Position numbers and translations under genes: made by a program
Assembly: GCA_011390165.1 (NCBI GenBank)
Contig: JAABSV010000009.1
Location: forward strand, 26,731-90,730
DNA length: 64,000 bases
From: Desulfobulbaceae bacterium
GTDB taxonomy: Bacteria > Desulfobacterota > Desulfobulbia > Desulfobulbales > Desulfocapsaceae
Direction of reading: 5' to 3'
The notes under the pieces: model-generated
What the model saw: only the letters and a program-made list of their open reading frames with translations
Databases searched by the model: none
What the model was told of the DNA's origin: nothing
Shown: piece by piece, positions 20,440-29,938 of the stretch
How positions within the stretch are numbered: position 1 is the stretch's first letter
How the letters are laid out: every line of letters starts with the position of its first letter

Positions 20440-22536
20440 TCAGGCGGACGGCGGCACGGCGGTGGCCGTCCCCCCTTTGCCGAGAAACCGGGCTATCTCC
20501 CCGGCCAGGGCGTGGGGGTCGACTGGTTTACTGACATAGCCGTTCATCCCGGCTGCCAGACATTTTTCCCGATCACCGGTCATGGCATGGGCGGTCATGG
20601 CAATAATCGGCACCGCCGGGTTGCGAACGGCAGCCTGGCCACTGCGGATCTGCCGGGTGGCCTCGACCCCGTCAAGGACCGGCATCTGCACATCCATCAG
20701 GACCAGGTCGTAGGGTTCTGCCGCCAGCGCCCGGAGTGCCTCCTGACCATTGCCGACGACATCGGCGCGGAGGGCCAGTTTTTTCAAAATCCCCAGTGCT
20801 ACCAGCTGGTTGGTGGGGTTGTCCTCAACCAGGAGAATACGGGCGGTGCTGTCGCTGAACCGGTTGAGAAGCTCCCTGGCGCTGTGGCGGGTGGCGATGC
20901 TTTGCAGAGTTGACGACTGGTCTTGGGGTTCACTGAGGGCAAGAGAGAGGACGCCGCGCAGTTCCAGCAGACGGGCCGGCCTGGGGAGATAACCGGCAAA
21001 GCCGATTTCAGCAAAACGCCTTGCATCCCCCCGGGTCCCGGAGGAGGTGAGCAGGACCATTTTGGTATCGCGATAGCGGCTCTCCGCGGCGATGGCCCGA
21101 CCAAGGGCCTCCCCCCCCATCCCCGGCAACTGCAGGTCAAGCAACAGCAGCCGATAGGGATCGCCGGCGGCCAGTGCCTCGGTCAGGGCCAGCAGAGCCG
21201 CCGGGCCATCATCGGCGGTGTCCGGACGCATCCCCCAGCCAGTCAGGGCTGTGCGGAGGGCCTCTCGATTGTCGGCACTCCCCTCGACGATCAGAATGCG
21301 AATTCCCAGCAGTGGCGAAGGGGGGCGAACCTCTGCTGCCAACCCCTCCACGGAGCGCCTCAACCTGGCGGTAAACCAGAATTCGGATCCCCTGGCGGCC
21401 TCGCTGTCCACGCCGATACGCCCTCCCATCAACTCCACCAGCTGCCTGCAGATCGCCAGACCGAGTCCTGTTCCACCAAACTTGCGGGTGGTCGAGGCAT
21501 CCAACTGGCTGAACTTGGTGAACAGCAACGCGACCTTTTCAGGAGGAATACCGATGCCGGTATCGCGTACCACAAAACGGAGCACCACCACGGCATCGTC
21601 GCTCTCTGCCAGTTCCACGCCGATGCTGACATTTCCGGCCTCGGTGAATTTAATTGCATTACCGACGAGGTTGGTCAGAATCTGCCGGAGCCGGCCCGGG
21701 TCGCCATGGAGGAAGCGGGGTACGGCTGGAGCAATGTCGCAGGAGAAGAGCAGCCCCCTGGCATCGGCCTGAACGGAGAGACTGGCTGTCAGGTCGTCGA
21801 GGAGATTCTGCAGATCGAAAGGAAGGTTTTCCAACTCCAGTCGACCCGCCTCTATTTTTGAAAAATCGAGGATATCGTTGATAAGGCCAAGAAGCATTCG
21901 GCCACTGGTCCGAACAGTGTCGGCATAGTGCCGCTGCTGCTCATCCAGAGGGGTATCAAGGAGGAGGCCGGCCATACCGATGACCCCGTTCATCGGGGTA
22001 CGGATCTCATGGCTCATGTTGGCCAGGAACTCACTTTTGGCCACATTTGCCGCCTCGGCTCGGGCGGCCAGTTCTTTCACCCGGATCGCCTCCTGTTCCA
22101 GATGCCGGTTGGCCGCCTCGATGCTGCGGGCATACTCCGCCCGGCTGTTGCGTTGCCGGCGCAGGGTGATGATCCAGGCGCTGAAGAGGATGGTGATGGT
22201 CAGCAGGCAGGCGAAAATGGCCAGGATAAAGGGCCACCATTTCTGCCAGATATCCACCAGCCGGATCTCCGGCACCTGGTCAAAGGGCGGCAGCTGCAGG
22301 GCCCGGCTGGGATCCTCCACCTCAAGGTAATCGGAGGGAATGGTGTAGCGTTTCTTCTCTCCATCGGCAGCGGCGCCCATCTCCAGCCCAACCGGTGGGG
22401 TGGCGGCGACGGCATCTGGGAGAGGGTGCAGGCAGGAGAGGGTCAGAAAAAAGAGGATCAACCAGCAGGGGCCGGCACTAGACGGGGAGCGATCAGAGAA
22501 CCACCGGCGCAGGCAGAAATCGACATAAGAGAACAT
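20440..22536 (-). CDS. hybrid sensor histidine kinase with reduced periplasmic domain
   Basis: A 698-residue membrane kinase. A signal/TM segment (~23-45) and a second helix ([22 protein letters not shown], ~103-124) enclose only about 55 residues. HisKA has the phosphorylated His at 176 ([15 protein letters not shown]); HATPase motifs ([29 protein letters not shown]) are intact. Receiver 1 is degenerate (VEGSADN instead of the acidic pair, RPAR instead of KP); receiver 2 ([20 protein letters not shown]) is intact. No HPt follows. The short outer segment resembles the C-terminal end of PhnD-type binding domains. Start taken at ATG 22536; 22596 is possible. Confidence 0.85.
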   Translation of the reverse strand: MFSYVDFCLRRWFSDRSPSSAGPCWLILFFLTLSCLHPLPDAVAATPPVGLEMGAAADGEKKRYTIPSDYLEVEDPSRALQLPPFDQVPEIRLVDIWQKWWPFILAIFACLLTITILFSAWIITLRRQRNSRAEYARSIEAANRHLEQEAIRVKELAARAEAANVAKSEFLANMSHEIRTPMNGVIGMAGLLLDTPLDEQQRHYADTVRTSGRMLLGLINDILDFSKIEAGRLELENLPFDLQNLLDDLTASLSVQADARGLLFSCDIAPAVPRFLHGDPGRLRQILTNLVGNAIKFTEAGNVSIGVELAESDDAVVVLRFVVRDTGIGIPPEKVALLFTKFSQLDASTTRKFGGTGLGLAICRQLVELMGGRIGVDSEAARGSEFWFTARLRRSVEGLAAEVRPPSPLLGIRILIVEGSADNREALRTALTGWGMRPDTADDGPAALLALTEALAAGDPYRLLLLDLQLPGMGGEALGRAIAAESRYRDTKMVLLTSSGTRGDARRFAEIGFAGYLPRPARLLELRGVLSLALSEPQDQSSTLQSIATRHSARELLNRFSDSTARILLVEDNPTNQLVALGILKKLALRADVVGNGQEALRALAAEPYDLVLMDVQMPVLDGVEATRQIRSGQAAVRNPAVPIIAMTAHAMTGDREKCLAAGMNGYVSKPVDPHALAGEIARFLGKGGTATAVPPSA

Positions 22537-22665
22537 AGGGCAGTCTTCCACTGTGAGGGGCTGGATAGAGGGGAGTGGGCAGCAGGCAGCAGGCACAGAG
22601 CCGGCCGGGAGTGGCAGGTGGTACCGGCACTCGCGGAGAGCCTCAGGGCCTGACGACAGCCATGC

Positions 22666-23469
22666 TTACTCAATATGAAGGGAACCGGAACTGGTCTTAT
22701 TGTTGACCCCGATACCGATATTGGACGATTTCTTGCTGTTAGAGGTGTTCATCAGGGTACTCGATTTGCCGATGGTGGTATTCTGCAGGTTGATTGTTCC
22801 CATGTTAGCGGTATTATTGACCCCAATGCCGATATTGGCCACCGCATCGCTTTGTGACAACGACTCTACCTTGCCGCTCACCCTGGTGTTTGAGGCGGCA
22901 ACGGTGCCGACATTGGCCGTGTTGCCCTTCCCCTTCGCCAAATTGAGGGAAGAGGTAATTGTCGTCTTGTTGGCGACCAGCCCCGATTTTGCCACTCCGC
23001 CGCCAACGATGGCAACCGCGCCCATGTTGGCGGTACTGTTTTCTCCGACGGCAATATTCTCTGAATTGCGGATAGTGGCATCGTTGGCAACGGTCCCCTT
23101 GATGAGCACATCCTCAATGCGGATATTGCCGAGGTTGACGGTGGTCCCCGGTCCGACAGCACTGCTGCTGCTCTTCTCGACACTGCCGGTAGCAACCACC
23201 TTGGCCGTCTTGCCGAGGGTGGCGTTTTTCTGGTCGATTCGGGCCGCCATCCCCGGCTGGCCCGCCTTGTTGCTGACCCCACCCTTCCGTTCGATCAGCG
23301 GTTTCCGCTCCTTGCTCTCCGCACCGACGTTGAGGTTCGCCGATTTTTCCGTGGAAGTGAACCCCTTCAACTGCGCCGCCTCGTCGGCGGCAACAGCCGA
23401 TCCTCCGCCAAAATGACAGAGAAGAATCCCGCATACACTGGCTAAGATCTTGTTTTTCATTGCCTTCAT
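22666..23469 (-). CDS. secreted protein with Asn/Gly-rich beta repeats, function unknown
   Basis: A 267-residue protein with a Sec signal peptide (KNKILASVCGILLCHFGGG, cleavage near AVAADEA). The rest is low-complexity, rich in Asn, Gly, Ser, Thr and Val, with loosely repeated strands such as NIGIGVNNTANMGTINLQNT, AVGENSTANMGAVAI and NIGIGVNNKTSSGSL, spaced about 20-45 residues. This suggests a beta-helix or functional-amyloid-like fold, exported to the periplasm or surface. I do not recognise a named family. Starts at 23469 (GAGCGGGG 3-4 bases before) or 23460 are both possible. Confidence 0.7.
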   Translation of the reverse strand: MKAMKNKILASVCGILLCHFGGGSAVAADEAAQLKGFTSTEKSANLNVGAESKERKPLIERKGGVSNKAGQPGMAARIDQKNATLGKTAKVVATGSVEKSSSSAVGPGTTVNLGNIRIEDVLIKGTVANDATIRNSENIAVGENSTANMGAVAIVGGGVAKSGLVANKTTITSSLNLAKGKGNTANVGTVAASNTRVSGKVESLSQSDAVANIGIGVNNTANMGTINLQNTTIGKSSTLMNTSNSKKSSNIGIGVNNKTSSGSLHIE

Positions 23470-23538
23470 GCCCCGCTCAAGTGGTTTGCCCATGAAACGA
23501 CGCCGATAAAGAGGAGGTAGATGAGCCGTGTGCAGTAC

Positions 23539-23568
23539 AGTTTAGCACATATCAACTCTATTTGTCGA
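23539..23568 (-). promoter_or_regulatory. possible promoter of the secreted repeat-protein gene
   Basis: On the minus strand TCGACA (23568-23563) and TAAACT (23544-23539) are 18 bases apart, about 70 bases before the start. Both boxes are imperfect, so this is tentative. Confidence 0.35.
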
Positions 23569-23644
23569 AAGTATCTCTTTGGCAAGATGCTTCCTGGCAA
23601 GAATGACCGGTAAAAATGGGGCAGGGGAGGTTGTCGTGCCCTCC

Positions 23645-26600
23645 TCACAGCAAGTGAATCTGCACACCCTCACCGGCAAGCCTCGACGCCTCGTCGACAA
23701 TCCGCCGATGGTGGGTAAAAAGCACCACCTGATTGTGTTCACCGAGTTCGGCGAAAAGGGCCAGGCTTGCCCGGGTACGGTCATCGTCGAAGTTGATCAG
23801 AATATCATCGATGATAAAGGGCATCGGCTCTTCCACCCGTCGACGCCACTCCAGGCTGGCGAGGCGAAGGGCGAGAAAAAGCTGGTCACGGGTGCCGGAA
23901 CTCATCTTATCGACGGTCAGGCGAGTACCCCCGGGGCGGAGGCCGACCAGCACCGGTTCACCCCGGTCATCGAGGTCGGTGCGCAGAGCGACGAAGGAGC
24001 CGGTGGTCAGCGTTTGGAAAAACTGGCTGGCCAGAGCCAGAACCGGGTCCTGATGTTCTTCCCGGTAGCGCTCAATCGCCTGCTGGAGAAGCCTGGCCGC
24101 CAGCTTCACCAGGGTGTACCGTTCGACCAGCCGGCGGATTCCAGCCAGTTCCCCCTCCATCTCCTCGGCCAGTTCCACCGCCCCGGGGCCGCCAGCCATT
24201 GCCGCCAGCCTGGTCTCCAACTCGCCGATTACCTGCGAAATCCGGTTGATCTCGGGGTAGAGCCGTTGTTCGATATCCAGTTGCAGGGCCTCGACCTTAC
24301 CGGGCAGGGTGTCGGCCGCCACCCCGGCAGCCTGGCGGGCGAGTTCCTCCAGGGGAATCCCGCCGCCGATCCGGGCAAGATTTTCCCGGGCCAGGGCAAT
24401 TTTTTCCCGTAACCGCCTCTCGTCCATAGAGCGTTCAATTACCGCCGGCAGCTCCGCCTCACCGGCACAACCAGCCAGGCGCAGCAATTCGAGCAACTGC
24501 CCCCTGGCCTGCTGCAAGCCCTGGCCGACAGCGGCCAGTTCCTCGGCCAGCACCTGTTCTTCGCCAGCCAATTGTTCGTTAAGAGCAGCATCTCTCTGCG
24601 CCTGCCCGAGGAGGGCACGCAACTGGAGAATCGCCTGTTCCAGGGGCAAAGCGGCCAGAGCCGGGGCGACCCTGGACAGCAGGGCCTGCACTTCACTGGT
24701 AAGGGCAACAGCGTCGCGATCGATACCGTCGATCCGCTTCTGCAGATCGTCGGCGTCCCGCAAGGTGTCAAAGGAGTTCTGCAGGGTATCGAGAAGGGCG
24801 ACCGCCTCCAGTGGGCCGGGTTCCTCCTCTCCGCCAAGGCCGGCCAGGGCCCGTTGCCACTCACTCCGCCAGTCGGCCAGGGCGGCCTCGGCAGCCTGAC
24901 ACTCCTCCTTGGCCTGGCGCCAATCCCCGGCGGCCTGGTCTCGCCTTTCGGTCAGCCTGGCCAGTTCATTCTTCTGCCGGGAAATCCGCTCCAGCACCCT
25001 CTCGGCCAAGAGAAGGAGGGGGCCAAGTTGCGCCTCATCGGCCGGAACCTCCTCCCCCAGGCGGGACAACTCCCGGGCGAGAGCCGTCCGCAGATCGGCT
25101 CGTCGACCGTTGGTCAGGGTCTGCTGGTGTTCCTTTCTCGCCAGTTCGCCGGCCTTGAAACGGAGGGTATCGATCTCTTTCAGCCAGGCACTCATCTCTC
25201 GAGGTGACAGGGGTGTGATGGCCAGCGGCTGCCAGACCTGGACCCAGGCGGCCTGCAGCTCCTGCTGCCGCCGGCGGAAGGTTTCCACCGCCGCCCCATT
25301 TTCGGCCAGGGCCTGCTCCAGGCCGGAGATCTGGCTGCGCAATGCCGCCGCGCCGGCCACCCGGTCGGCCTCCCGGCGCAGGCGATCGGCCAGCTGATCA
25401 GCCTGGCGGACGTACCCCTCGTAGGCCTCCGGGAGGGGCTGCCGGGCGTAGGCCCGACACTCCGCAGCGAGATCTTCCCCGCCAAGCCACTGCCGGCGCA
25501 CCAGCTGCCAGCCTTCTTGCCGTTTCTCCCTCGCTTGGCGCAGCTCCTCTTCCCGGGGGACCTCCCCGGCCGATTCCAGGGCAGTGATCTCGGTCCGGGC
25601 CGTCTGCAGCTCTCTCTCGTTCTGCTGCCGGACCCTGGTCAGCTGCCGCTGTTCCTCGGCCAACTGGCCGCCATCCTGCTCAAATTTCTGCACCGTCGCC
25701 GGCAGGGGCAGGGCCAGGTGCAGGAGGGCGGCCAGATCGCCACGCCACAGGCCAAGCCGTCCCAGCTCGGCCAGGCACTCCTGACGCTGCCGGCGGCAGT
25801 CTCCTGCAGCAGCAAGCAGCTGTTCGTCGAGGTCTCCCGCCTGCTGCGCCGGCCTCAGGGCAAGAAGCAACCCCTTCGGTTCAACCACGGCGGCGGCGGC
25901 CATCGCCGACAACCCGGCCATCGCCTCCCGATACTGGCGTTCGGCGACGCTGCCCTGCTTGCGGACCTGAGCCAGGCGCTGACGAAGCGATTCGTACCGG
26001 CTGCTCAGGGCCTGAACCGTTATCCTTCTGGCCAAAAGGGGGCGCAGGTTGTCGATCTGCTCCAGGGGGAGATCGGCCCGCACCTGCTTGAGCAGCCGGG
26101 CCGCCTCACTGCGCAGGCTGATCCGCATACCGTTCCGTTCCGGACGGTCCTTCTGCCCTTTGCGGTATTCACCCAGCCGCTGGTGGAAGTCATCGATCAG
26201 TTCGGCCTGGCCGAGGAGTTCCCCGGGAACAATGATCGCCTGCCGTCGCCCGGCAAGTTTCTCCAACCGTTCCCCGTCCCGCTGCAGCTGCTGCCCCGCC
26301 TCGCGGATCTGTCGGCTGACCAGTTGGTATCTCTCGGTAAAATCATCACCAAGGGAGGGAACCGGGCCAAGGCCGTCAAGCTCTTCCCGCATGGTCGCCA
26401 AGGCCGCCAGTTCGGGGCCCGCCTGGAGCAAGCGGTGGAGACGGTACCGCTCGGTGTTCAACCGGTCCCGCTCCTCTTCGAGCTCAACCCGCCGACGCAG
26501 AGCCTGGTCCAGGGCCTGGCGCTGCTCGTTCCACTGACTGGCCGAGAGGGCGGCAGACCTGGCTCGCCCCTGCAGTTCCCGGTACCGCTTGAGGGCGGTA

Positions 26601-27148
26601 TTGATTTCCGGCCTGGAGCCACTTGCCTTGAAGAGCTCCGCCGCCTCCTTTTCCAACTCGGCGATCACCCCGGCAAGTGAGGAGAGACCGGCGCCGGCGG
26701 CAAACAGGGCCTGGCCCACCTCACCCTTCTGGGCGAGAATCTCCTCTCCACCCCGCACCAGGGTGTCGTGGTCGATGGCAAAGAGGGTGGCAAAGATCGC
26801 CGCCTCCACCCCACCGAGGAAGGGGGCGAGCTGGGCCTGGTCAAGGGGGTTGCCGTCGGCGTCGAGGAGATCACCCAGCCTTTTTTTCCGCCGCTGCAGG
26901 TACAGCTCCTGACCTGCCCGGTTGCGTAGGGTGCCGGCTACCAGCAGCTGGTCGTAACTGTGCAGGAAATTGTCCGGGGTCTGGGGGGGAAAGCCGTACA
27001 GCAGGGCCTTGAGAGCGCGCAGGGAGCTGCTCTTGCCGGCCTCGTTGGGGCCAAAGACGATATGCAGGCCCGGCGGCCCGGTGGTGAAGTCGAGGCTCCG
27101 CCCGGTAAAGGGGCCAAAGGCCCGGAGTTCCAGCCGCTGCAGCCTCAC
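23645..27148 (-). CDS. yhaN: YhaN-type AAA ATPase (SbcC relative)
   Basis: An 1167-residue SMC/SbcC-like ATPase. The N-terminal YhaN domain has Walker A GPNEAGKSS (~34-42). Long coiled-coil stretches rich in Leu, Glu, Arg and Gln fill ~180-1000. The C-terminal half of the ATPase has the signature KMSSGTRDQLFLALRLA and Walker B FIIDDILINFDD. It begins with GTG at 27148, overlapping the nuclease stop as GTGA. With its upstream partner it forms an SbcCD-like complex that processes DNA ends or secondary structures; the YhaNO branch is less well characterised than SbcCD. Confidence 0.85.
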   Translation of the reverse strand: MRLQRLELRAFGPFTGRSLDFTTGPPGLHIVFGPNEAGKSSSLRALKALLYGFPPQTPDNFLHSYDQLLVAGTLRNRAGQELYLQRRKKRLGDLLDADGNPLDQAQLAPFLGGVEAAIFATLFAIDHDTLVRGGEEILAQKGEVGQALFAAGAGLSSLAGVIAELEKEAAELFKASGSRPEINTALKRYRELQGRARSAALSASQWNEQRQALDQALRRRVELEEERDRLNTERYRLHRLLQAGPELAALATMREELDGLGPVPSLGDDFTERYQLVSRQIREAGQQLQRDGERLEKLAGRRQAIIVPGELLGQAELIDDFHQRLGEYRKGQKDRPERNGMRISLRSEAARLLKQVRADLPLEQIDNLRPLLARRITVQALSSRYESLRQRLAQVRKQGSVAERQYREAMAGLSAMAAAAVVEPKGLLLALRPAQQAGDLDEQLLAAAGDCRRQRQECLAELGRLGLWRGDLAALLHLALPLPATVQKFEQDGGQLAEEQRQLTRVRQQNERELQTARTEITALESAGEVPREEELRQAREKRQEGWQLVRRQWLGGEDLAAECRAYARQPLPEAYEGYVRQADQLADRLRREADRVAGAAALRSQISGLEQALAENGAAVETFRRRQQELQAAWVQVWQPLAITPLSPREMSAWLKEIDTLRFKAGELARKEHQQTLTNGRRADLRTALARELSRLGEEVPADEAQLGPLLLLAERVLERISRQKNELARLTERRDQAAGDWRQAKEECQAAEAALADWRSEWQRALAGLGGEEEPGPLEAVALLDTLQNSFDTLRDADDLQKRIDGIDRDAVALTSEVQALLSRVAPALAALPLEQAILQLRALLGQAQRDAALNEQLAGEEQVLAEELAAVGQGLQQARGQLLELLRLAGCAGEAELPAVIERSMDERRLREKIALARENLARIGGGIPLEELARQAAGVAADTLPGKVEALQLDIEQRLYPEINRISQVIGELETRLAAMAGGPGAVELAEEMEGELAGIRRLVERYTLVKLAARLLQQAIERYREEHQDPVLALASQFFQTLTTGSFVALRTDLDDRGEPVLVGLRPGGTRLTVDKMSSGTRDQLFLALRLASLEWRRRVEEPMPFIIDDILINFDDDRTRASLALFAELGEHNQVVLFTHHRRIVDEASRLAGEGVQIHLL

Positions 27149-28428
27149 GCGCCCCTTCCCTGCTGGAGAAGCCTGGCCAGCAGCAGCTCACCGACTTCGG
27201 CCCGCAGCTGGTTGATTTTCTCTGCCGACAGCACCAGCAGGGGGTCGTCGACGCTCTCGATTTCCGGGGGCAGTTTGCCCTGCAGAAGTTGCAGTTCCGG
27301 AACCAGGGCAAAAAGGGTGTTGCCGTCCAATTCCAGCTGCTGCAGGCTCGCCAGCAGATCGGCTAAAGGGGTATCAGCGGGAAAGAGTTCTGCCGGCCCC
27401 AGCCGGCGGCTGGTCTGGAACTGGACCTTTTCCAGCCACAGTTCGCCGAGGCCGGCGGCCAGCCCACGGAACTCCTCGGCCCACTGTGCCGTTCGGGCCA
27501 ACAGCTGCGGGTGCACCGCGGTTGCCCCGGTGAGTTGCAATCGGACCGCCAGGGTCCGCCCGGCCGCCCGCTCCCGTTCGTTGAGGAGCGCCTGGCGCAC
27601 GGTTGCGGCGACCGTGTCGACCCGGTCGCAGTCGCTCAGATCGACCCGGCAGGTGGCCCAGCGGAGCACATCCAGGGGGCACTCCTGCACCTCGCTGACC
27701 CGTCCGTCGACCACCGTGACCAGGGTTACCCCCTTGGCCCCCTCCTCGCGGATATGGCGACCCTGAAGGTTACCGGCAAAAACCACCCATGGATCGGTGG
27801 CGACCACTTCCCGCCGATGCACATGGCCAAGGGCCCAGTATGCGTATCCTTTGGCCAGGAGATCACCGACACTGCAGGGGGCGTAGTCGGCGTGGCCGGG
27901 GCGGCCGGTGAGGGAGGTATGGAGCAGGCCGATATTGACCAGACCAGGCCAGTATGGCGGGAAGTCCCGGGCCAGGTTTTCGGCCTCTGCCTGATTCTGG
28001 TAACTCCGGCCATGGATGACTGCAGCAAGCCCTTCCAGGGCGACCGACTCCGGTTGCTGGGAAGAAAAAACCCGGACATTCTCCGGCCAGGGCATCGCAT
28101 GGCTCATTCGGCTGGCCGCATCATGGTTGCCGGCGACGATGAAGACCCTGATCCCGGCCCTGGCCAGCTGCCCCATCTGCCTGGCAAAAAACAGCCCGGT
28201 GTGGTAATCCTTCCAGTCGCCGTCAAAGAGGTCTCCGGCAAGGAGGACAAAGGCCACCCGTTCGGCCAGGGCCAGTTCCACCAGCCTCTCCAGGGCCCGC
28301 CGGGTGGCGCCGCGAATCTCGGCCACCGGTGCGTCAGGGTACCCCTCCACCCCCCGTAGCGGGCTGTCCAGGTGGATATCAGCGGCGTGGATGAACTGCC
28401 ACCGGCCCGTCGACTGTTGCGCAATCAA
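27145..28428 (-). CDS. yhaO: YhaO-type DNA repair exonuclease (metallophosphoesterase)
   Basis: A 427-residue nuclease of the SbcD/Mre11 type. The phosphoesterase motifs are in order: HAADIHLDSPL, LAGDLFDG, VAGNHDAASR, LLHTSL and YWALGHVHRRE, giving the Asp/His/Asn metal ligands. The first in-frame start is TTG at 28428, with AGAGGA ten bases before; no ATG exists until well inside the conserved region. It is co-translated with the ATPase gene that follows. Expected to cut DNA ends with its partner ATPase. Confidence 0.88.
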   Translation of the reverse strand: MIAQQSTGRWQFIHAADIHLDSPLRGVEGYPDAPVAEIRGATRRALERLVELALAERVAFVLLAGDLFDGDWKDYHTGLFFARQMGQLARAGIRVFIVAGNHDAASRMSHAMPWPENVRVFSSQQPESVALEGLAAVIHGRSYQNQAEAENLARDFPPYWPGLVNIGLLHTSLTGRPGHADYAPCSVGDLLAKGYAYWALGHVHRREVVATDPWVVFAGNLQGRHIREEGAKGVTLVTVVDGRVSEVQECPLDVLRWATCRVDLSDCDRVDTVAATVRQALLNERERAAGRTLAVRLQLTGATAVHPQLLARTAQWAEEFRGLAAGLGELWLEKVQFQTSRRLGPAELFPADTPLADLLASLQQLELDGNTLFALVPELQLLQGKLPPEIESVDDPLLVLSAEKINQLRAEVGELLLARLLQQGRGA

Positions 28429-28635
28429 CTTGTACCGTTCCTCTTCTGTGCCTGCTGCACGGCACGTGCACGGCAGTATCGGCCATTTTTTCCCGCGCAG
28501 AGCAAAACCAGGCCGGTCGTTCTACCGCTCAGCCGGCTGCGACACGGCGATTTGCGCATCAAGAATCCTGCCGGGGCTGGCCAGGCAAAAAGAGAGGGCG
28601 AGCCCAGCGGGATGGTCGCTTTGCAGAGATGCAAT

Positions 28636-28689
28636 CGTATCGGCCATATAGGCCATATTGGTTATATTGGCTATATTGGCCATTCGGGC
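28636..28689. repeat. 9-bp tandem repeat array
   Basis: Six 9-base units vary around CATATTGGC / TATATTGGC. They lie between the divergent yhaO gene and the flavin oxidoreductase gene. The interval 28429-28857 contains nothing else that I can support as a gene. Confidence 0.8.
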
Positions 28690-28857
28690 CACCTGATCCA
28701 GGTAGAGCGACCATACCAGGGATAATCCGATAAATCAAGAATCGCCCCGGTCATCCGCCGGGGCCGCCGTAACTCGCACCCCAGTTCTGGCTTGCGGCCC
28801 GGGCAACCGCCATGGTAGGTTCTTCTGCACAGACATTCTTACCCCTCGGAGGCAATG

Positions 28858-29871
28858 ATGGCACGACTCTTCGAACCATATGAAATCAAGGGAATGCCGG
28901 TGAAAAACCGGCTGGTGATGGCACCGATGTGCCAGTACTCGGCCGATGACCGGGGTCTGCCCCTGGCCTGGCACCGACTGCACTACGCCACCAGGGCCGT
29001 CGGCCAGGTCGGAACGATCATTATCGAGGCGACGGCGGTGGAGCGCCGGGGCCGGATCTCCGACCGGGATCTGGGGCTGTGGGGTGATGAGGCCATCGAC
29101 CCATTCCGCGAACTCATTGCCGGCGTCAAGGCCCACGACTGTCGGTGCGGGATACAACTGGCCCACGCCGGCCGCAAGGCAACCATCCAGGACGAGGCAA
29201 TTGTCGCCCCGAGCGCCATCGCCTTCAGCGACCAACTACCGGTACCGGTGGAGCTGTCGACAGCAGATATCAACCGGGTGGTCGTGGCCTTCGCCGAGGC
29301 TGCCCGACGGGCTGTGGCCGCAGGAACCGACTTCATCGAGATCCATGCCGCCCACGGTTACCTGATCAACCAGTTCCTCTCGCCGCTGACCAACCGGCGG
29401 ACCGACGCCTACGGCCAGGACCGCGCCCTCTTCCTACGGCAGGTGCTGACGGCGGTGGCTGGACAAGTTCCGGAGCAACTGCCGGTTTTCCTGCGCATAT
29501 CGGCCGAGGAGTACCAGGAGGGGGGAAACCATCCCGCCGAACTGGCCCGGCTGCTCGCCCCGCTCAGAGAGATGATCGACCTCATCCACGTCAGCTCCGG
29601 CGGGGTGGTGGAGAATGCGGTGGTTCCGGTGTACTCCGGCTACCAGCTGGCCTTTGCCGACACCATCCGGCAGGCCCTCTCCCTGCCGGTCCTGGCAGTG
29701 GGCATGCTGGAGACGCCGCAGCTGGCCGAGGAGGCCCTGCGGCACGGACGGGCCGACCTGGTCGCCCTGGGGCGGGAACTGCTGCGCAACCCCTACTGGC
29801 CGTTGCAGGCGGCCAAGGATCTGGGCGCGGAAATCACCTGGCCAACGGCCTATGTGCGGGCGAAAGGGTGA
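28858..29871 (+). CDS. NADH:flavin oxidoreductase, old yellow enzyme (YqjM-like)
   Basis: A 337-residue TIM-barrel FMN enzyme of the YqjM class that reduces C=C bonds of alpha,beta-unsaturated carbonyls with NAD(P)H. Hallmarks are the active-site Cys in APMCQYSA (residue 25), QLAHAGRK, the His pair in IHAAHGYLINQFLSPLTNRR, and the phosphate-binding VGMLET and LGRELLRNPYW near the C-terminus. ATG at 28858 is preferred over 28855 because GGAGG lies 5 bases before it. The gene stands alone, followed after 67 bases by a ferredoxin gene. Physiological substrate unknown. Confidence 0.92.
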   Translation: MARLFEPYEIKGMPVKNRLVMAPMCQYSADDRGLPLAWHRLHYATRAVGQVGTIIIEATAVERRGRISDRDLGLWGDEAIDPFRELIAGVKAHDCRCGIQLAHAGRKATIQDEAIVAPSAIAFSDQLPVPVELSTADINRVVVAFAEAARRAVAAGTDFIEIHAAHGYLINQFLSPLTNRRTDAYGQDRALFLRQVLTAVAGQVPEQLPVFLRISAEEYQEGGNHPAELARLLAPLREMIDLIHVSSGGVVENAVVPVYSGYQLAFADTIRQALSLPVLAVGMLETPQLAEEALRHGRADLVALGRELLRNPYWPLQAAKDLGAEITWPTAYVRAKG

Positions 29872-29938
29872 GGGGCGCGGTTTTTCCCCGAGCACCAGCG
29901 GATAGAGAGAAAGACAGAGAGAAAAAAGCGAGGAAACA

